Below, in pieces: positions 35,030-42,948 of a stretch of 64,000 nucleotides of DNA. The translations under genes and the position numbers were made by a program. Where the stretch lies: assembly GCF_030009775.1 (NCBI RefSeq), contig NZ_JASCTH010000011.1:1-64000 (forward strand). The letters are read 5' to 3'. The DNA is from Actinoplanes sandaracinus. GTDB lineage: Bacteria > Actinomycetota > Actinomycetes > Mycobacteriales > Micromonosporaceae. Position 1 is the first letter of the stretch, and each line of letters opens with the position of its first letter. The notes beneath the pieces were generated by a model. The model did not search any database. It was given only the letters and a program-made list of their open reading frames with translations, and was not told where the DNA came from.

Positions 35030-35211
35030 GGTTTTACTCCAGGGTGGGGTGTTCAGAGGAGACCTACGATCCCGCAGCTTCACGGTCGCCACGACCAATC
35101 CCGGCTGAACTGGGAATGAACTGAATTTGGCATTCTCACGCGCTCCTGGAAATGCGGTTCCGGCTGGTTATGCTTCCGCCTCGTACCCCGCTGAACCCCC
35201 GGAGAAATAAC
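35030..35211. promoter_or_regulatory. divergent promoter region of the ACP and pseB operons
   Basis: These 182 bp separate the starts of two long operons and must contain both promoters. The stretch 35085-35170 is less GC-rich than its surroundings (TGAATTTGGCATTCTCACGC at about 35119). I do not see a -35/-10 pair I would commit to. GGAG at about 35200 is the pseB ribosome-binding site. Confidence 0.55.
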
Positions 35212-36192
35212 GTGTCTGAACTCGCCGGCTCCTCGATCCTTGTCACCGGCTCCACCGGTTCATTCGGCAAGGCCTTCCTGCAGTACGCGCTGACCCACCT
35301 CGACCCGGCTCGCGTCGTCGTGTTCTCGCGTGACGAGCTGAAGCAGTACGAGGTCCGCCAGATGTTCGGTGGCGACCCGCGCCTGCGCTTCTTCATCGGT
35401 GACATCCGCGACGAGAAGCGTCTCGCCCGGGCGATGCACGGCATCGATCACGTGGTGCACGCGGCCGCTCTCAAGCAGGTCGACACCGCGGAGTACAACC
35501 CGTCGGAGTTCGTCGCGACGAACATCAACGGCACCCAGAACGTGATCGACGCGGCCATCAACGCCGAGGTCAAGAAGGTCGTCGCGCTCTCCACGGACAA
35601 GGCGTCCAGCCCGATCAACCTGTACGGCGCGACCAAGCTGGCGGCCGACAAGATCGTGATCGCCGGCAACCACTACGCCGCCACCCACCCGACCCGCCTG
35701 GCCGTGGTCCGCTACGGCAACGTGATGGGCAGCCGCGGCTCGGTGGTCCCGTTCTTCCGCAAGCTCGCCGACGAGGGCAAGAGCCTGCCGATCACCGACA
35801 AGCGGATGACCCGCTTCTGGATCACCCTGGAGCAGGCGGTCCAGTTCGTCGTCGACTCGTTCGACGTGATGCAGGGCGGCGAGCTCTACGTCCCGCGGAT
35901 CCCGAGCATGCGGATCATGGACCTGGTCGAGGCGGTCGCCCCCGGCGCGCCCACCCACGAGGTCGGCATGCGCCCCGGCGAGAAGCTGCACGAGGAGATG
36001 ATCGCCGCCGACGACAGCCGCCGCACGCTGCGCTTCAAGGACCGTTACGTGGTCCAGCCGGTGGTGGCGAGCTGGGGTTACGAGACCCCGGCCGGTGGCG
36101 AGGACGTCTCCGACGGCTTCAACTACCGCTCGGACAACAACGACCTGTGGCTCTCGGTCGACGAGATGCGCGACCTGCTCTCGGAGGACTGA
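35212..36192 (+). CDS. pseB: UDP-GlcNAc 4,6-dehydratase (5-inverting), PseB
   Basis: A 326-residue extended SDR enzyme starting at GTG 35212 with GGAG upstream. The NAD(P) site is VTGSTGSFGK (residues 11-20). The catalytic set is Thr128-Asp129-Lys130 (STDKASSPINLYGATK), Tyr138 and Lys142. It is short and soluble, without the membrane helices of PglF-type enzymes, so the 5-inverting PseB assignment is preferred. The enzyme converts UDP-GlcNAc to UDP-2-acetamido-2,6-dideoxy-beta-L-arabino-hexos-4-ulose, the first step of pseudaminic acid synthesis. It shares TGATG with the next gene. Confidence 0.93.
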   Translation: MSELAGSSILVTGSTGSFGKAFLQYALTHLDPARVVVFSRDELKQYEVRQMFGGDPRLRFFIGDIRDEKRLARAMHGIDHVVHAAALKQVDTAEYNPSEFVATNINGTQNVIDAAINAEVKKVVALSTDKASSPINLYGATKLAADKIVIAGNHYAATHPTRLAVVRYGNVMGSRGSVVPFFRKLADEGKSLPITDKRMTRFWITLEQAVQFVVDSFDVMQGGELYVPRIPSMRIMDLVEAVAPGAPTHEVGMRPGEKLHEEMIAADDSRRTLRFKDRYVVQPVVASWGYETPAGGEDVSDGFNYRSDNNDLWLSVDEMRDLLSED

Positions 36193-37316
36193 TGCTGCCC
36201 TACGGACGACAGTCCATCGACGACTCCGACGTGGCGGCGGTCGTCGCGGCGCTGGGCAGTGACTGGCTGACCACCGGCCCGCGGGTCGCGGAGTTCGAGG
36301 CGTCGCTGGAGCGGGTCGCGGGGGCGCCCTGTGTGACCGTCACCAACGGGACCACCGCGCTGCACGCCGCTTACGCGGCCGCCGGTGTCGGGCCGGGTGA
36401 CGAGGTGGTGACCACCCCGATGACCTTCGTGGCCACCGCCTCGGGCGCTGCCATGCTCGGCGCGACCGTGGTCTTCGCCGACGTCGAGGAGGACACCGCG
36501 AACCTCGACCCGGTGGCCGTCGAGGCCGCGGTGACCGGCCGCACCAGGGTGATCGCGGCGGTCGACTACGCGGGGGTGCCCGCCGACTACGACGGGCTGC
36601 GCAAAATCACCGACTCGGCCGGGGCGTACCTCCTCGGCGACGCGGCCCACTCGATCGGTTCGACATACCGGGAACGGCCGGTCGGCACGCTCGCCGACCT
36701 CACCACGTTCTCGTTCTTCCCGACCAAGAACCTCACCACCGGCGAGGGCGGGGCGGTCGCCTCGATCCGGCCCGAACTCCTCGAGCGGCTGCGCACCTTC
36801 CGGACCGTCGGGCTGGTCCGGGACCCGGCGAGGCTGCGCCACCCGGACGAGGGCGGCTGGCACCAGGAGGTGCACGAGTTCGGCCTCAACTACCGGCTTC
36901 CGGACGTGCTCTGCGCGCTGGGCAGCGCCCAGTTGCGCCGGCTCGGAGAGTTCAAGGCGCGCCGCGCGCACCTCACGGCACGCTACGACGAACTGCTCGC
37001 CGACGTCCCCGGCCTGCGCCTGCCGGCGCGGCGCGACGACGTGGACCCGGTCCGCCACCTCTATCCGGTACGCGTCCTCGACGGCCGCCGTCGCGAGGTG
37101 TACGACCGGCTGCGTGCCGCCGGGATCGGGGTGCAGGTCAACTACATCCCGGTGTACTGGCACCCGGTGTTCGAAGACCTCGGCTACCGGCGGGGCATGT
37201 GCCCGGTCGCCGAGTCGTTCTACGCCGAGGAACTGTCCCTTCCCCTCTTCGCCGACCTCACCGACAGCGACCAGGACCGCGTCGTCGAGGCGCTGCGCGG
37301 CGTTCTCGGGAGCTAG
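36192..37316 (+). CDS. pseC: PLP-dependent sugar aminotransferase, PseC
   Basis: A 374-residue DegT/DnrJ/EryC1-family enzyme. PLP contacts are TNGTTALHAAY (residues 51-61), Asp150 in LGDAAHS and Lys179 in FFPTKNLTTGEGG. PseC adds the 4-amino group to the keto sugar made by PseB, using glutamate. It starts at ATG 36192, overlapping the pseB stop by one base, with GGAGG upstream. PseB followed directly by PseC is the classic order. Only 3 nt separate it from the A2 gene. Confidence 0.92.
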   Translation: MLPYGRQSIDDSDVAAVVAALGSDWLTTGPRVAEFEASLERVAGAPCVTVTNGTTALHAAYAAAGVGPGDEVVTTPMTFVATASGAAMLGATVVFADVEEDTANLDPVAVEAAVTGRTRVIAAVDYAGVPADYDGLRKITDSAGAYLLGDAAHSIGSTYRERPVGTLADLTTFSFFPTKNLTTGEGGAVASIRPELLERLRTFRTVGLVRDPARLRHPDEGGWHQEVHEFGLNYRLPDVLCALGSAQLRRLGEFKARRAHLTARYDELLADVPGLRLPARRDDVDPVRHLYPVRVLDGRRREVYDRLRAAGIGVQVNYIPVYWHPVFEDLGYRRGMCPVAESFYAEELSLPLFADLTDSDQDRVVEALRGVLGS

Positions 37317-37319
37317 CGG

Positions 37320-38135
37320 GTGCACCACGGCAACCACTTCTACGGCCACGCCCACGTCCTCGCCGGTTACTGCGGGCTGGATCCGGACGCGCCGCCACGG
37401 ATCGACGGCTATCTGCAGCACGGGTGGAACGTGGTGGACGGGCTGGGGGCGGGCACGCCGTACGCGCCCGGCCGCCCGATCTTCGTGTGGTCGCAACGCA
37501 CCCGCCGGCGAGCCTGGTCGATGGGCCGCCCGCTGGCCACGGTGATCGGTTCCCCGTTCCTCTACCTGCTGCGGTCCACACCGGACGAGGCGGTCGCGGA
37601 CGGGTCGCGCGAGGGCACCATCTGGTACCCGTTCCACGGCTGGGAGGGGCAGAAGGTCAGCGGCGACCATCACCGGCTGATCGACGAGATCACCGCGACC
37701 GAGCCGGGCCCGGTGACGTTCTGTCTCTATTGGAACGAGTTCCAGGACAGCCGGATCCGGGCCCTCTACGAGCGCGCGGGGCGGGTGATCTGCCATGGAT
37801 ACCGCGGTTACATGCGCATGCGCACCGACCACCGATTCCTGCACCACCAGCTCGCCGAACTGCGCCGGCACCGCCGGGTGGCGTCGAACAGGCTGAGCAC
37901 CGCGATCCTCTACGGCACCGCGGCCGGTTGCGACCCGGCGGTGTACGGCGACCCGATGTACCTGGACCGGGAGCACACCCCGACGGCCGACCGGATCCGC
38001 CGGGAGTGGCCGGAACTGCACGGCGCCGCCCCCGACCCGGAGAAGGCCCGGGCCACCGTCCTGGCCGAGCTGGGCGACGGCCATCTGGCCGCCCCGGCCG
38101 AGCTGCGCGCGATCCTGGGATGGGTCACCACATGA
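37320..38135 (+). CDS. protein A2: possible GT-B-type glycan transferase
   Basis: A 271-residue soluble protein starting at GTG 37320, three bases after pseC. It is the paralogue of A1 (21142-21969). It shares the N-terminal MHHGNHFYGHAHVLAGYCG pattern, GYLQHGWN, IWYPFHGWEGQ, FCLYWNEFQ, RVICHGYRGY and RRVASNRLSTAILYG followed by YGDPM. The placement inside the pse operon, between the aminotransferase and cytidylyltransferase genes, argues for a role in making or transferring pseudaminic acid. No pse pathway step is missing, so a transferase role fits best (inference). Its stop overlaps the B2 start. Confidence 0.78.
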   Translation: MHHGNHFYGHAHVLAGYCGLDPDAPPRIDGYLQHGWNVVDGLGAGTPYAPGRPIFVWSQRTRRRAWSMGRPLATVIGSPFLYLLRSTPDEAVADGSREGTIWYPFHGWEGQKVSGDHHRLIDEITATEPGPVTFCLYWNEFQDSRIRALYERAGRVICHGYRGYMRMRTDHRFLHHQLAELRRHRRVASNRLSTAILYGTAAGCDPAVYGDPMYLDREHTPTADRIRREWPELHGAAPDPEKARATVLAELGDGHLAAPAELRAILGWVTT

Positions 38136-39619
38136 TCAGGATGATCGGCGGCGAGATGCCGGAGTACGCCGAGGAACGGCTCCCCGCCGGCGGCGATCTC
38201 TACCGGCACCTGACCGGCCGCCTGCCCACCGGCATCCGGGTGCTGGTCGCCGGCCCGCACGACACCGGGCTGGTCGAGGCGCTGGCCAGGCACCGCGAGG
38301 TGACCTGCCTGGTCCGCTCCCAGCCCGACGCCGAGAAGATCCGGGTCGACGGCGTGACGGTGCTCTGCGGGACCCTCTCCCAGCTCACCGACACCGACCG
38401 GTACGACGCCGTGATCGCCCTCGACGGCACCGGCCGGCTCTGTTCCCCGGAGGAGTCGCCGCTCGACTGGACCGCATCGGTCCGTGTCCTCAAACGGGCC
38501 CTGCGCCCCGGCGGCACGCTGCTGCTCACCGTCGAGAACGAGTTGGGCGTGCACCGGCTGGTCGATCCCGGCACGCCGACCGCCGACCGGGCCGCGGACG
38601 CCTGGCACCCGCTCGGGGAGTTCGGCTCCGCACCGGGCCGGCCGGACCGGCTGGCCGCCGCGCTCGGCGCCGAGGGCCTGCCGGTCGCCGGGCTGGCCGC
38701 CGCGTGGCCGCTGCCCTCGAGCGCGTCCCTGCTGGTCACGCCGGAGACCTTGCGGTACGGGCCCCTGGACGCGCTGGCCGCCCTGGCCGCGGCGGCGGCC
38801 GCTACGGCGTACCAGGGAAGGCCTGTCCTCAGTGATCCCCGGCGGCTGGCCGCCGCGGCCGTGCGTCGTGGCATCGGCGCCGAGCTGGCCCCCGCCTGGC
38901 TGGCCGTCGCCCAGCGCGCCCCCCGTCCCGGCCAGGCCGTCCCGTTCGCGCCCGCGCTGGTCGCCGGCCCGTCCGGCGCCATCACCGAGATCGTGGGCGC
39001 CTCCGACGGTTCCTGGCTGCGCCGGGCGGCGCACGGCCCGGCCGAGTCACCCGGCCCGCTGCCGGCCGGCCGGCTACTGGAGGAGCGGCTGCTCAGCGCG
39101 GCGCTCCGGCACGACCTGCCGGAGCTGCGCCGGCTGCTCACCGGTTGGATGTCCGAGTTGCCGATGGTGGCCGCCGGCAACGTGCTGGTGGACGGCGACC
39201 GGTACGCCGTACTGGATCCGGCCGTTCCGGAGCTGCCGGACGCGCTGGCCCGGCTCGCGCACACACTGATCACCGGCGGCTACCACCATCCGTGGCCGGG
39301 GGTCACCGACGTGACCCGGCTCATCGCCGTGCTCGCCGGGGCGTCCGGGCTGACCGACGCACCCGGCCTGATCGGCCCTCCTGACCGGCACAGCCGCCGT
39401 GAGCAGGAAGGACAGCTCGAAGCGCTGCGCCGGCGACTCGCCGACGCGGAGGCTCGCGCCGGGTTCTTCGAGGTCGAGCTGGAGAAACGCGAGGCCGAAC
39501 TGGGCCGCGCCAAGACACAGATCGCCGCGTTCAGCGGCAGCCTCGGTTATCGCGCCGCGAAGGCGGGACTCGTCCTCGCCCGGGCGGCCCGCAATCGCAT
39601 CACCAAGGGACGGTCATGA
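38132..39619 (+). CDS. protein B2: methyltransferase-like protein with C-terminal coiled coil
   Basis: A 495-residue protein starting at ATG 38132 (ATGA overlap with A2) and paralogous to B1. Residues 33-160 resemble a class I methyltransferase fold (RVLVAGPHDTGLVEAL, RYDAVIALDGTGRL, LRPGGTLLLTVENE), but motif I again reads GPHDTG rather than GxGxG. The middle has AATAYQGRPVLSDPRRL, as in B1. Residues 420-470 form a heptad-patterned coiled coil (EGQLEALRRRLADAEAR), and a basic tail ends GLVLARAARNRITKGRS. The open frame runs upstream of 38132 but is out of register with any start signal. Its stop overlaps pseF by 4 nt. Confidence 0.75.
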   Translation: MIRMIGGEMPEYAEERLPAGGDLYRHLTGRLPTGIRVLVAGPHDTGLVEALARHREVTCLVRSQPDAEKIRVDGVTVLCGTLSQLTDTDRYDAVIALDGTGRLCSPEESPLDWTASVRVLKRALRPGGTLLLTVENELGVHRLVDPGTPTADRAADAWHPLGEFGSAPGRPDRLAAALGAEGLPVAGLAAAWPLPSSASLLVTPETLRYGPLDALAALAAAAAATAYQGRPVLSDPRRLAAAAVRRGIGAELAPAWLAVAQRAPRPGQAVPFAPALVAGPSGAITEIVGASDGSWLRRAAHGPAESPGPLPAGRLLEERLLSAALRHDLPELRRLLTGWMSELPMVAAGNVLVDGDRYAVLDPAVPELPDALARLAHTLITGGYHHPWPGVTDVTRLIAVLAGASGLTDAPGLIGPPDRHSRREQEGQLEALRRRLADAEARAGFFEVELEKREAELGRAKTQIAAFSGSLGYRAAKAGLVLARAARNRITKGRS

Positions 39620-40341
39620 CGACGCTCGGCATCATTCAGGCCCGGATGGGCTCCACCCGGCTGCCCGGCAAGGTGCTGCGCCGCCTCGGCGGGCGGACCG
39701 TCCTCGACCGGGTGGTCCGTGCCGCCCGGGAGAGCGGCGTCCTCGACGACCTCGTCGTCGCGACCACCGTCGAGCCGGCCGACGACGCGGTGGTCGCCGA
39801 GTGCGCGGCGATCGGGGTGGCGTGTCACCGCGGGCCGGTCGACGACGTTCTGACCCGGTTCCTCGGGGTGCTGGAGACCCGGTCGGCCGACACCGTGCTG
39901 CGGTTCACCGCGGACTGCCCGCTGCTCGACCCGCGGCTGGTCGCCCGCGCCCACCGGGTGTTCCAGGCCGCCGGCGTCGACTACCTGACCACGTCGATCG
40001 CCCGGACGCTGCCGCGCGGCCTGGACGTCGAGGTGGTCCGGGCGGCGGTGCTCAAGGAGATCGACACGCTGGCGTACGACCACCACCGCACCCACGTGAC
40101 GTCGTACGTCTACACGCATGCGACGGATTTCGATGTGATCGGCTTGACCGTGCAGCCGGACCTCTCCTACCTGCGGCTCACCCTGGACACCGAGGACGAC
40201 TGGCGGCTGATCGAGGCGATCGTGGACCACTTCGGTGACGCGCCGGTGGCGGTCCGGACCCTCGCCGACTGGCTCGCCGACCGCCCCGAGCTGGCCTCGC
40301 TGAACACCCACATCGTGCAGAAGGAACTGGAGCAGGCGTAG
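39616..40341 (+). CDS. pseF: CMP-pseudaminic acid synthetase (SpsF-like cytidylyltransferase)
   Basis: A 241-residue nucleotidyltransferase. The N-terminal IIQARMGSTRLPGKVL is the SpsF-type version of the CMP-sugar synthetase motif. FTADCPLLDP binds metal, and TLDTEDDWRLIEAI lies near the C-terminus. The reaction is CTP plus pseudaminic acid to CMP-pseudaminic acid. Sequence alone says SpsF family. I assign the PseF role because it is the only cytidylyltransferase in a set with pseB, C, G, H and I. It overlaps B2 upstream (ATGA) and pseG downstream (TAGTG). Confidence 0.82.
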   Translation: MTTLGIIQARMGSTRLPGKVLRRLGGRTVLDRVVRAARESGVLDDLVVATTVEPADDAVVAECAAIGVACHRGPVDDVLTRFLGVLETRSADTVLRFTADCPLLDPRLVARAHRVFQAAGVDYLTTSIARTLPRGLDVEVVRAAVLKEIDTLAYDHHRTHVTSYVYTHATDFDVIGLTVQPDLSYLRLTLDTEDDWRLIEAIVDHFGDAPVAVRTLADWLADRPELASLNTHIVQKELEQA

Positions 40342-41348
40342 TGACGAGTATCGGAATCCGGTGCGACGCGGGAGTGCGGACCGGGGTCGGGCATCTGGTC
40401 AGGTGCGTGGCGCTGGCCGAAGAACTGACCGCACGCGGCGCCGGCGTGCATTTCCTCAGCGACCTGGGCGGCGTCGCCTGGGCGCAGGCGCAACTGGAAC
40501 AGCGTGGACTGCCCTGGCATCCGGCGCCCTACGACGAGGTGGGCCTGGTCGCGGCCGTCGAGCGGCTGGGACTGGACGCCCTGGTGGTGGACTCGTACAC
40601 GCTGCCGCCCTCGCACAGCAAGGCGGTACGGGCGACCGGCCGGACCGTGCTGGCCATCGTGGACGGTGATCCGCGCGGCCAGGACGCCGACATCTACGTC
40701 GACCAGAACCTCGATGCCACGCTCGACGCCGGGGACGTCCGGCTGGCCGGTCTCGACTACGCGCTGCTGCGTTCGTCGGTGCGGCGGTTGCGGCCTCTTG
40801 CGGCGCCGGTGCACTCGAATGCCCGTACCCCCAAGGTGGTGGCGTTCTTCGGCGGAACCGACGCCTACCGTGCCGCGCCGCGGGTGGCGCGGCTGCTGAT
40901 CGACGCCGCGGCGCCTTTCGACGCGACCGTGGTCGCCGCCGACGCGAGCCTGCGCGCCGAGTTGCTCGCCGTGCCCGCCGGCGAGGGCCAGCGGTTCGAG
41001 ATCATCGATCCGACCGACCGCCTGCCGGAGCTCCTCGCCGACGCCGACCTGGTGGTCAGCGCCAGCGGAACCTCGACCTGGGAGTTGCTCTGTCTGGGCC
41101 GGGCGGCCGCGCTGGTCTGGGTCGTCGACAATCAGATCCGGGGGTACGAACGGACCGTCGCACGCGGTTACGCCGCCGGCCTGGGCCGTCTCGGGGAGTT
41201 CGGCGACGACGCCGTCACCACGGTGCGCCGGCTGCTGCTCCACCCGGCCGAACGCACCGGGCTCGCGGTCCGCGGATGGGCGGCGGTGGACGGCCGGGGG
41301 GTGGAAAGAGTGGCAGACGCCCTGGTCAGGGTGCGGTCACCGCGATGA
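40341..41348 (+). CDS. pseG: UDP-2,4-diacetamido-2,4,6-trideoxy-L-altropyranose hydrolase, PseG
   Basis: A 335-residue GT-B-fold hydrolase. The signature RCDAGVRTGVGHLVRCVALA opens the protein, matching the PseG/SpsG pattern RxDxxxxxGxGHxxRCxxLA with the catalytic His in GVGHLVR. The C-terminal nucleotide site has SASGTSTWELLCLG. PseG removes UDP from the doubly acetylated sugar before PseI acts. It starts at GTG 40341, overlapping the pseF stop. Its 3' end overlaps the convergent oxidoreductase gene by 23 nt. It is the last gene of the pseB operon. Confidence 0.9.
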   Translation: MTSIGIRCDAGVRTGVGHLVRCVALAEELTARGAGVHFLSDLGGVAWAQAQLEQRGLPWHPAPYDEVGLVAAVERLGLDALVVDSYTLPPSHSKAVRATGRTVLAIVDGDPRGQDADIYVDQNLDATLDAGDVRLAGLDYALLRSSVRRLRPLAAPVHSNARTPKVVAFFGGTDAYRAAPRVARLLIDAAAPFDATVVAADASLRAELLAVPAGEGQRFEIIDPTDRLPELLADADLVVSASGTSTWELLCLGRAAALVWVVDNQIRGYERTVARGYAAGLGRLGEFGDDAVTTVRRLLLHPAERTGLAVRGWAAVDGRGVERVADALVRVRSPR

Positions 41349-42339
41349 CCACCTTGCCGACGGCGTGGTTCTCGACGGCCTCGTGCGCCTCGGCGATCCG
41401 GTCCAACGGGAAGCGGAGGATCGGCAGCCCGGCCTCCTCACCGACCCGGAGAGCGCCCGCGTTCACCGCCTCGGCGACAGCCGCGACCGCGTTCGCCTTC
41501 TCGGCCGGCAGGGTGGTGTAGGTCAGCACGAAGTCGAGGCTGACGTTCTTGCGCATCGCCTTGAAACTCGGCACGCGGAATTCTCCGCCGACGTAGATCG
41601 CGATGTTGCCGCCGGAGGCGATCACATCGAGATCGAGGTCGAGGTTGGCCGTGTTCACCTCGACGACCAGGTCCGGGCCGTCGGGGCTGATCTCACGCAC
41701 CCGGCTGACGACGTCCTCCTCCCGGTAGTCGATCACCGCGTCGGCGCCGGCGGCGAGCGCCAGAGCGGCCTTCTCCTTCGAGCTGACCGTGGTCAGCACG
41801 GTCGCGCCGGCCCATTTCGCGAGCTGGATCGCGGCGTTGCCGACCGCGCCCGCGCCTCCGGCGACCAGCACGGTCCGCCCCGCCAGCGCGCCCGGTCGCA
41901 GCCGGGCCGGGCCGGTGGCGGCGACGGTCAGGCATCGGTGCGCGGTCAGCGCGGGAATGCCCAGGGCGGCGCCGACCTCGAATCCGATGTCGTCGTTCAT
42001 CCGCACGACCTGGTGGCGGGGCAGCACCACGTACTCCTGGGCGGTGCCGTTCACCCGGCCGTACCCGGCGTCCCACACCCAGACCCGGTCACCGGCTTCC
42101 AGGTCGCGCACTCCCTCGCCGAGCGCGTCGACCACTCCGGCGCCGTCCTGGTTCGGCACCCGCGGCAAGGCGACCCCGTCCGGGACGCCACGGCCCGCCC
42201 TGGTGCCGGTGTCGGTGGGGTTCACCGCGGAGAGCACGATCCGCACGCGCACCTCCCCGGTCCCGGTCAGCGGCAGCTCGCGGTCGACGATCTTCAGTAC
42301 GGAAGCGGGACCCGGCTCGTTGAAAACGGCAGCGCGCAT
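41326..42339 (-). CDS. zinc-less MDR / quinone oxidoreductase-like enzyme
   Basis: A 337-residue medium-chain dehydrogenase/reductase of the quinone-reductase branch. An N-terminal GroES-like domain has SAVNPTDTGTRAG and the substrate-loop PNQDGAGVVDALGEGV. The Rossmann domain follows (VLVAGGAGAVGNAAIQLAKWAGA at about residue 155). No structural zinc cysteines are visible, which fits NADPH:quinone or zeta-crystallin-type enzymes. It is a single gene convergent with pseG and unrelated in function to the glycan cluster as far as can be seen. Confidence 0.88.
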   Translation of the reverse strand: MRAAVFNEPGPASVLKIVDRELPLTGTGEVRVRIVLSAVNPTDTGTRAGRGVPDGVALPRVPNQDGAGVVDALGEGVRDLEAGDRVWVWDAGYGRVNGTAQEYVVLPRHQVVRMNDDIGFEVGAALGIPALTAHRCLTVAATGPARLRPGALAGRTVLVAGGAGAVGNAAIQLAKWAGATVLTTVSSKEKAALALAAGADAVIDYREEDVVSRVREISPDGPDLVVEVNTANLDLDLDVIASGGNIAIYVGGEFRVPSFKAMRKNVSLDFVLTYTTLPAEKANAVAAVAEAVNAGALRVGEEAGLPILRFPLDRIAEAHEAVENHAVGKVVIAVTAP

Positions 42340-42439
42340 GCCCCCACCCTATTTCGCGCTCAGCACGGTTGGTGACTCAGCGGAGTCTCCGGGTTGCCGA
42401 AGAGGAGTGCGGCAGGTTGCCGAGACCGGGGAGGTTCCC

Positions 42440-42934
42440 GTGCCCACCGTGTTGATAGCCGACGACGAGGTCGACCACCGTGAATTGCTGACGTTCGCAC
42501 TGCACCGGCTCGGGTACGACGTGGTGACCGCCGCCGACGCCACCGCGGCGCTGGCGCTCCTGGCCGGGGGCGGCATCGACGCCGCCCTGATCGACGTGCG
42601 GATGCCGGGCATCTCGGGCATCGAACTGTGCCGCCGGATCCGCAGCTCGCCGGAGACCGAACTGCTGCCGGTCATGGTGATCAGCGCCGATGTGCACCGC
42701 CACCAGATCATGACCGCGCTGCACGCCGGAGCCGACGACTTCCTGGCCAAGCCGTTCAGCCGGGCTGAGCTCACGTCCCGGCTGGAGGCGCTGCTGCGGA
42801 CCCGGCCGAGCGCCGCGGCTCGCTCGGCGGCGGCGGCCCGGGCGGCGATGCTCGCCACCCGGCACGCGCTGCTCGACGACCGGCGGCCGCCGCGGCAGCA
42901 ACAGCAGCCGGTTCGCTACCTGAACATCGCCTGA
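42440..42934 (+). CDS. stand-alone CheY-like response regulator
   Basis: A 164-residue receiver domain without an output domain. The acidic pair is in IADDEVDHRE, the phosphoacceptor Asp52 in LIDVRMPG, Thr/Ser in VMVISAD, and Lys in FLAKPFSRAEL. After residue 125 an Ala/Arg-rich tail ends in a Gln-rich stretch (RQQQQPVRYLNIA). GTG 42440 has GGGGAGG upstream. No kinase is adjacent, so it is an orphan receiver that must work through protein contacts. The open frame extends upstream, antisense to the neighbouring gene. Confidence 0.88.
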   Translation: MPTVLIADDEVDHRELLTFALHRLGYDVVTAADATAALALLAGGGIDAALIDVRMPGISGIELCRRIRSSPETELLPVMVISADVHRHQIMTALHAGADDFLAKPFSRAELTSRLEALLRTRPSAAARSAAAARAAMLATRHALLDDRRPPRQQQQPVRYLNIA

Positions 42935-42948
42935 TCGACCGCGCCTGA

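Noticed and set aside
39616..40341. Legionaminic or sialic acid pathway instead of pseudaminic acid
   Set aside because: PseB (short, soluble, 5-inverting type), PseC, PseH-like, PseG-like and the PseI-type N-terminus together favour pseudaminic acid, although the SpsF-type cytidylyltransferase alone would not decide.
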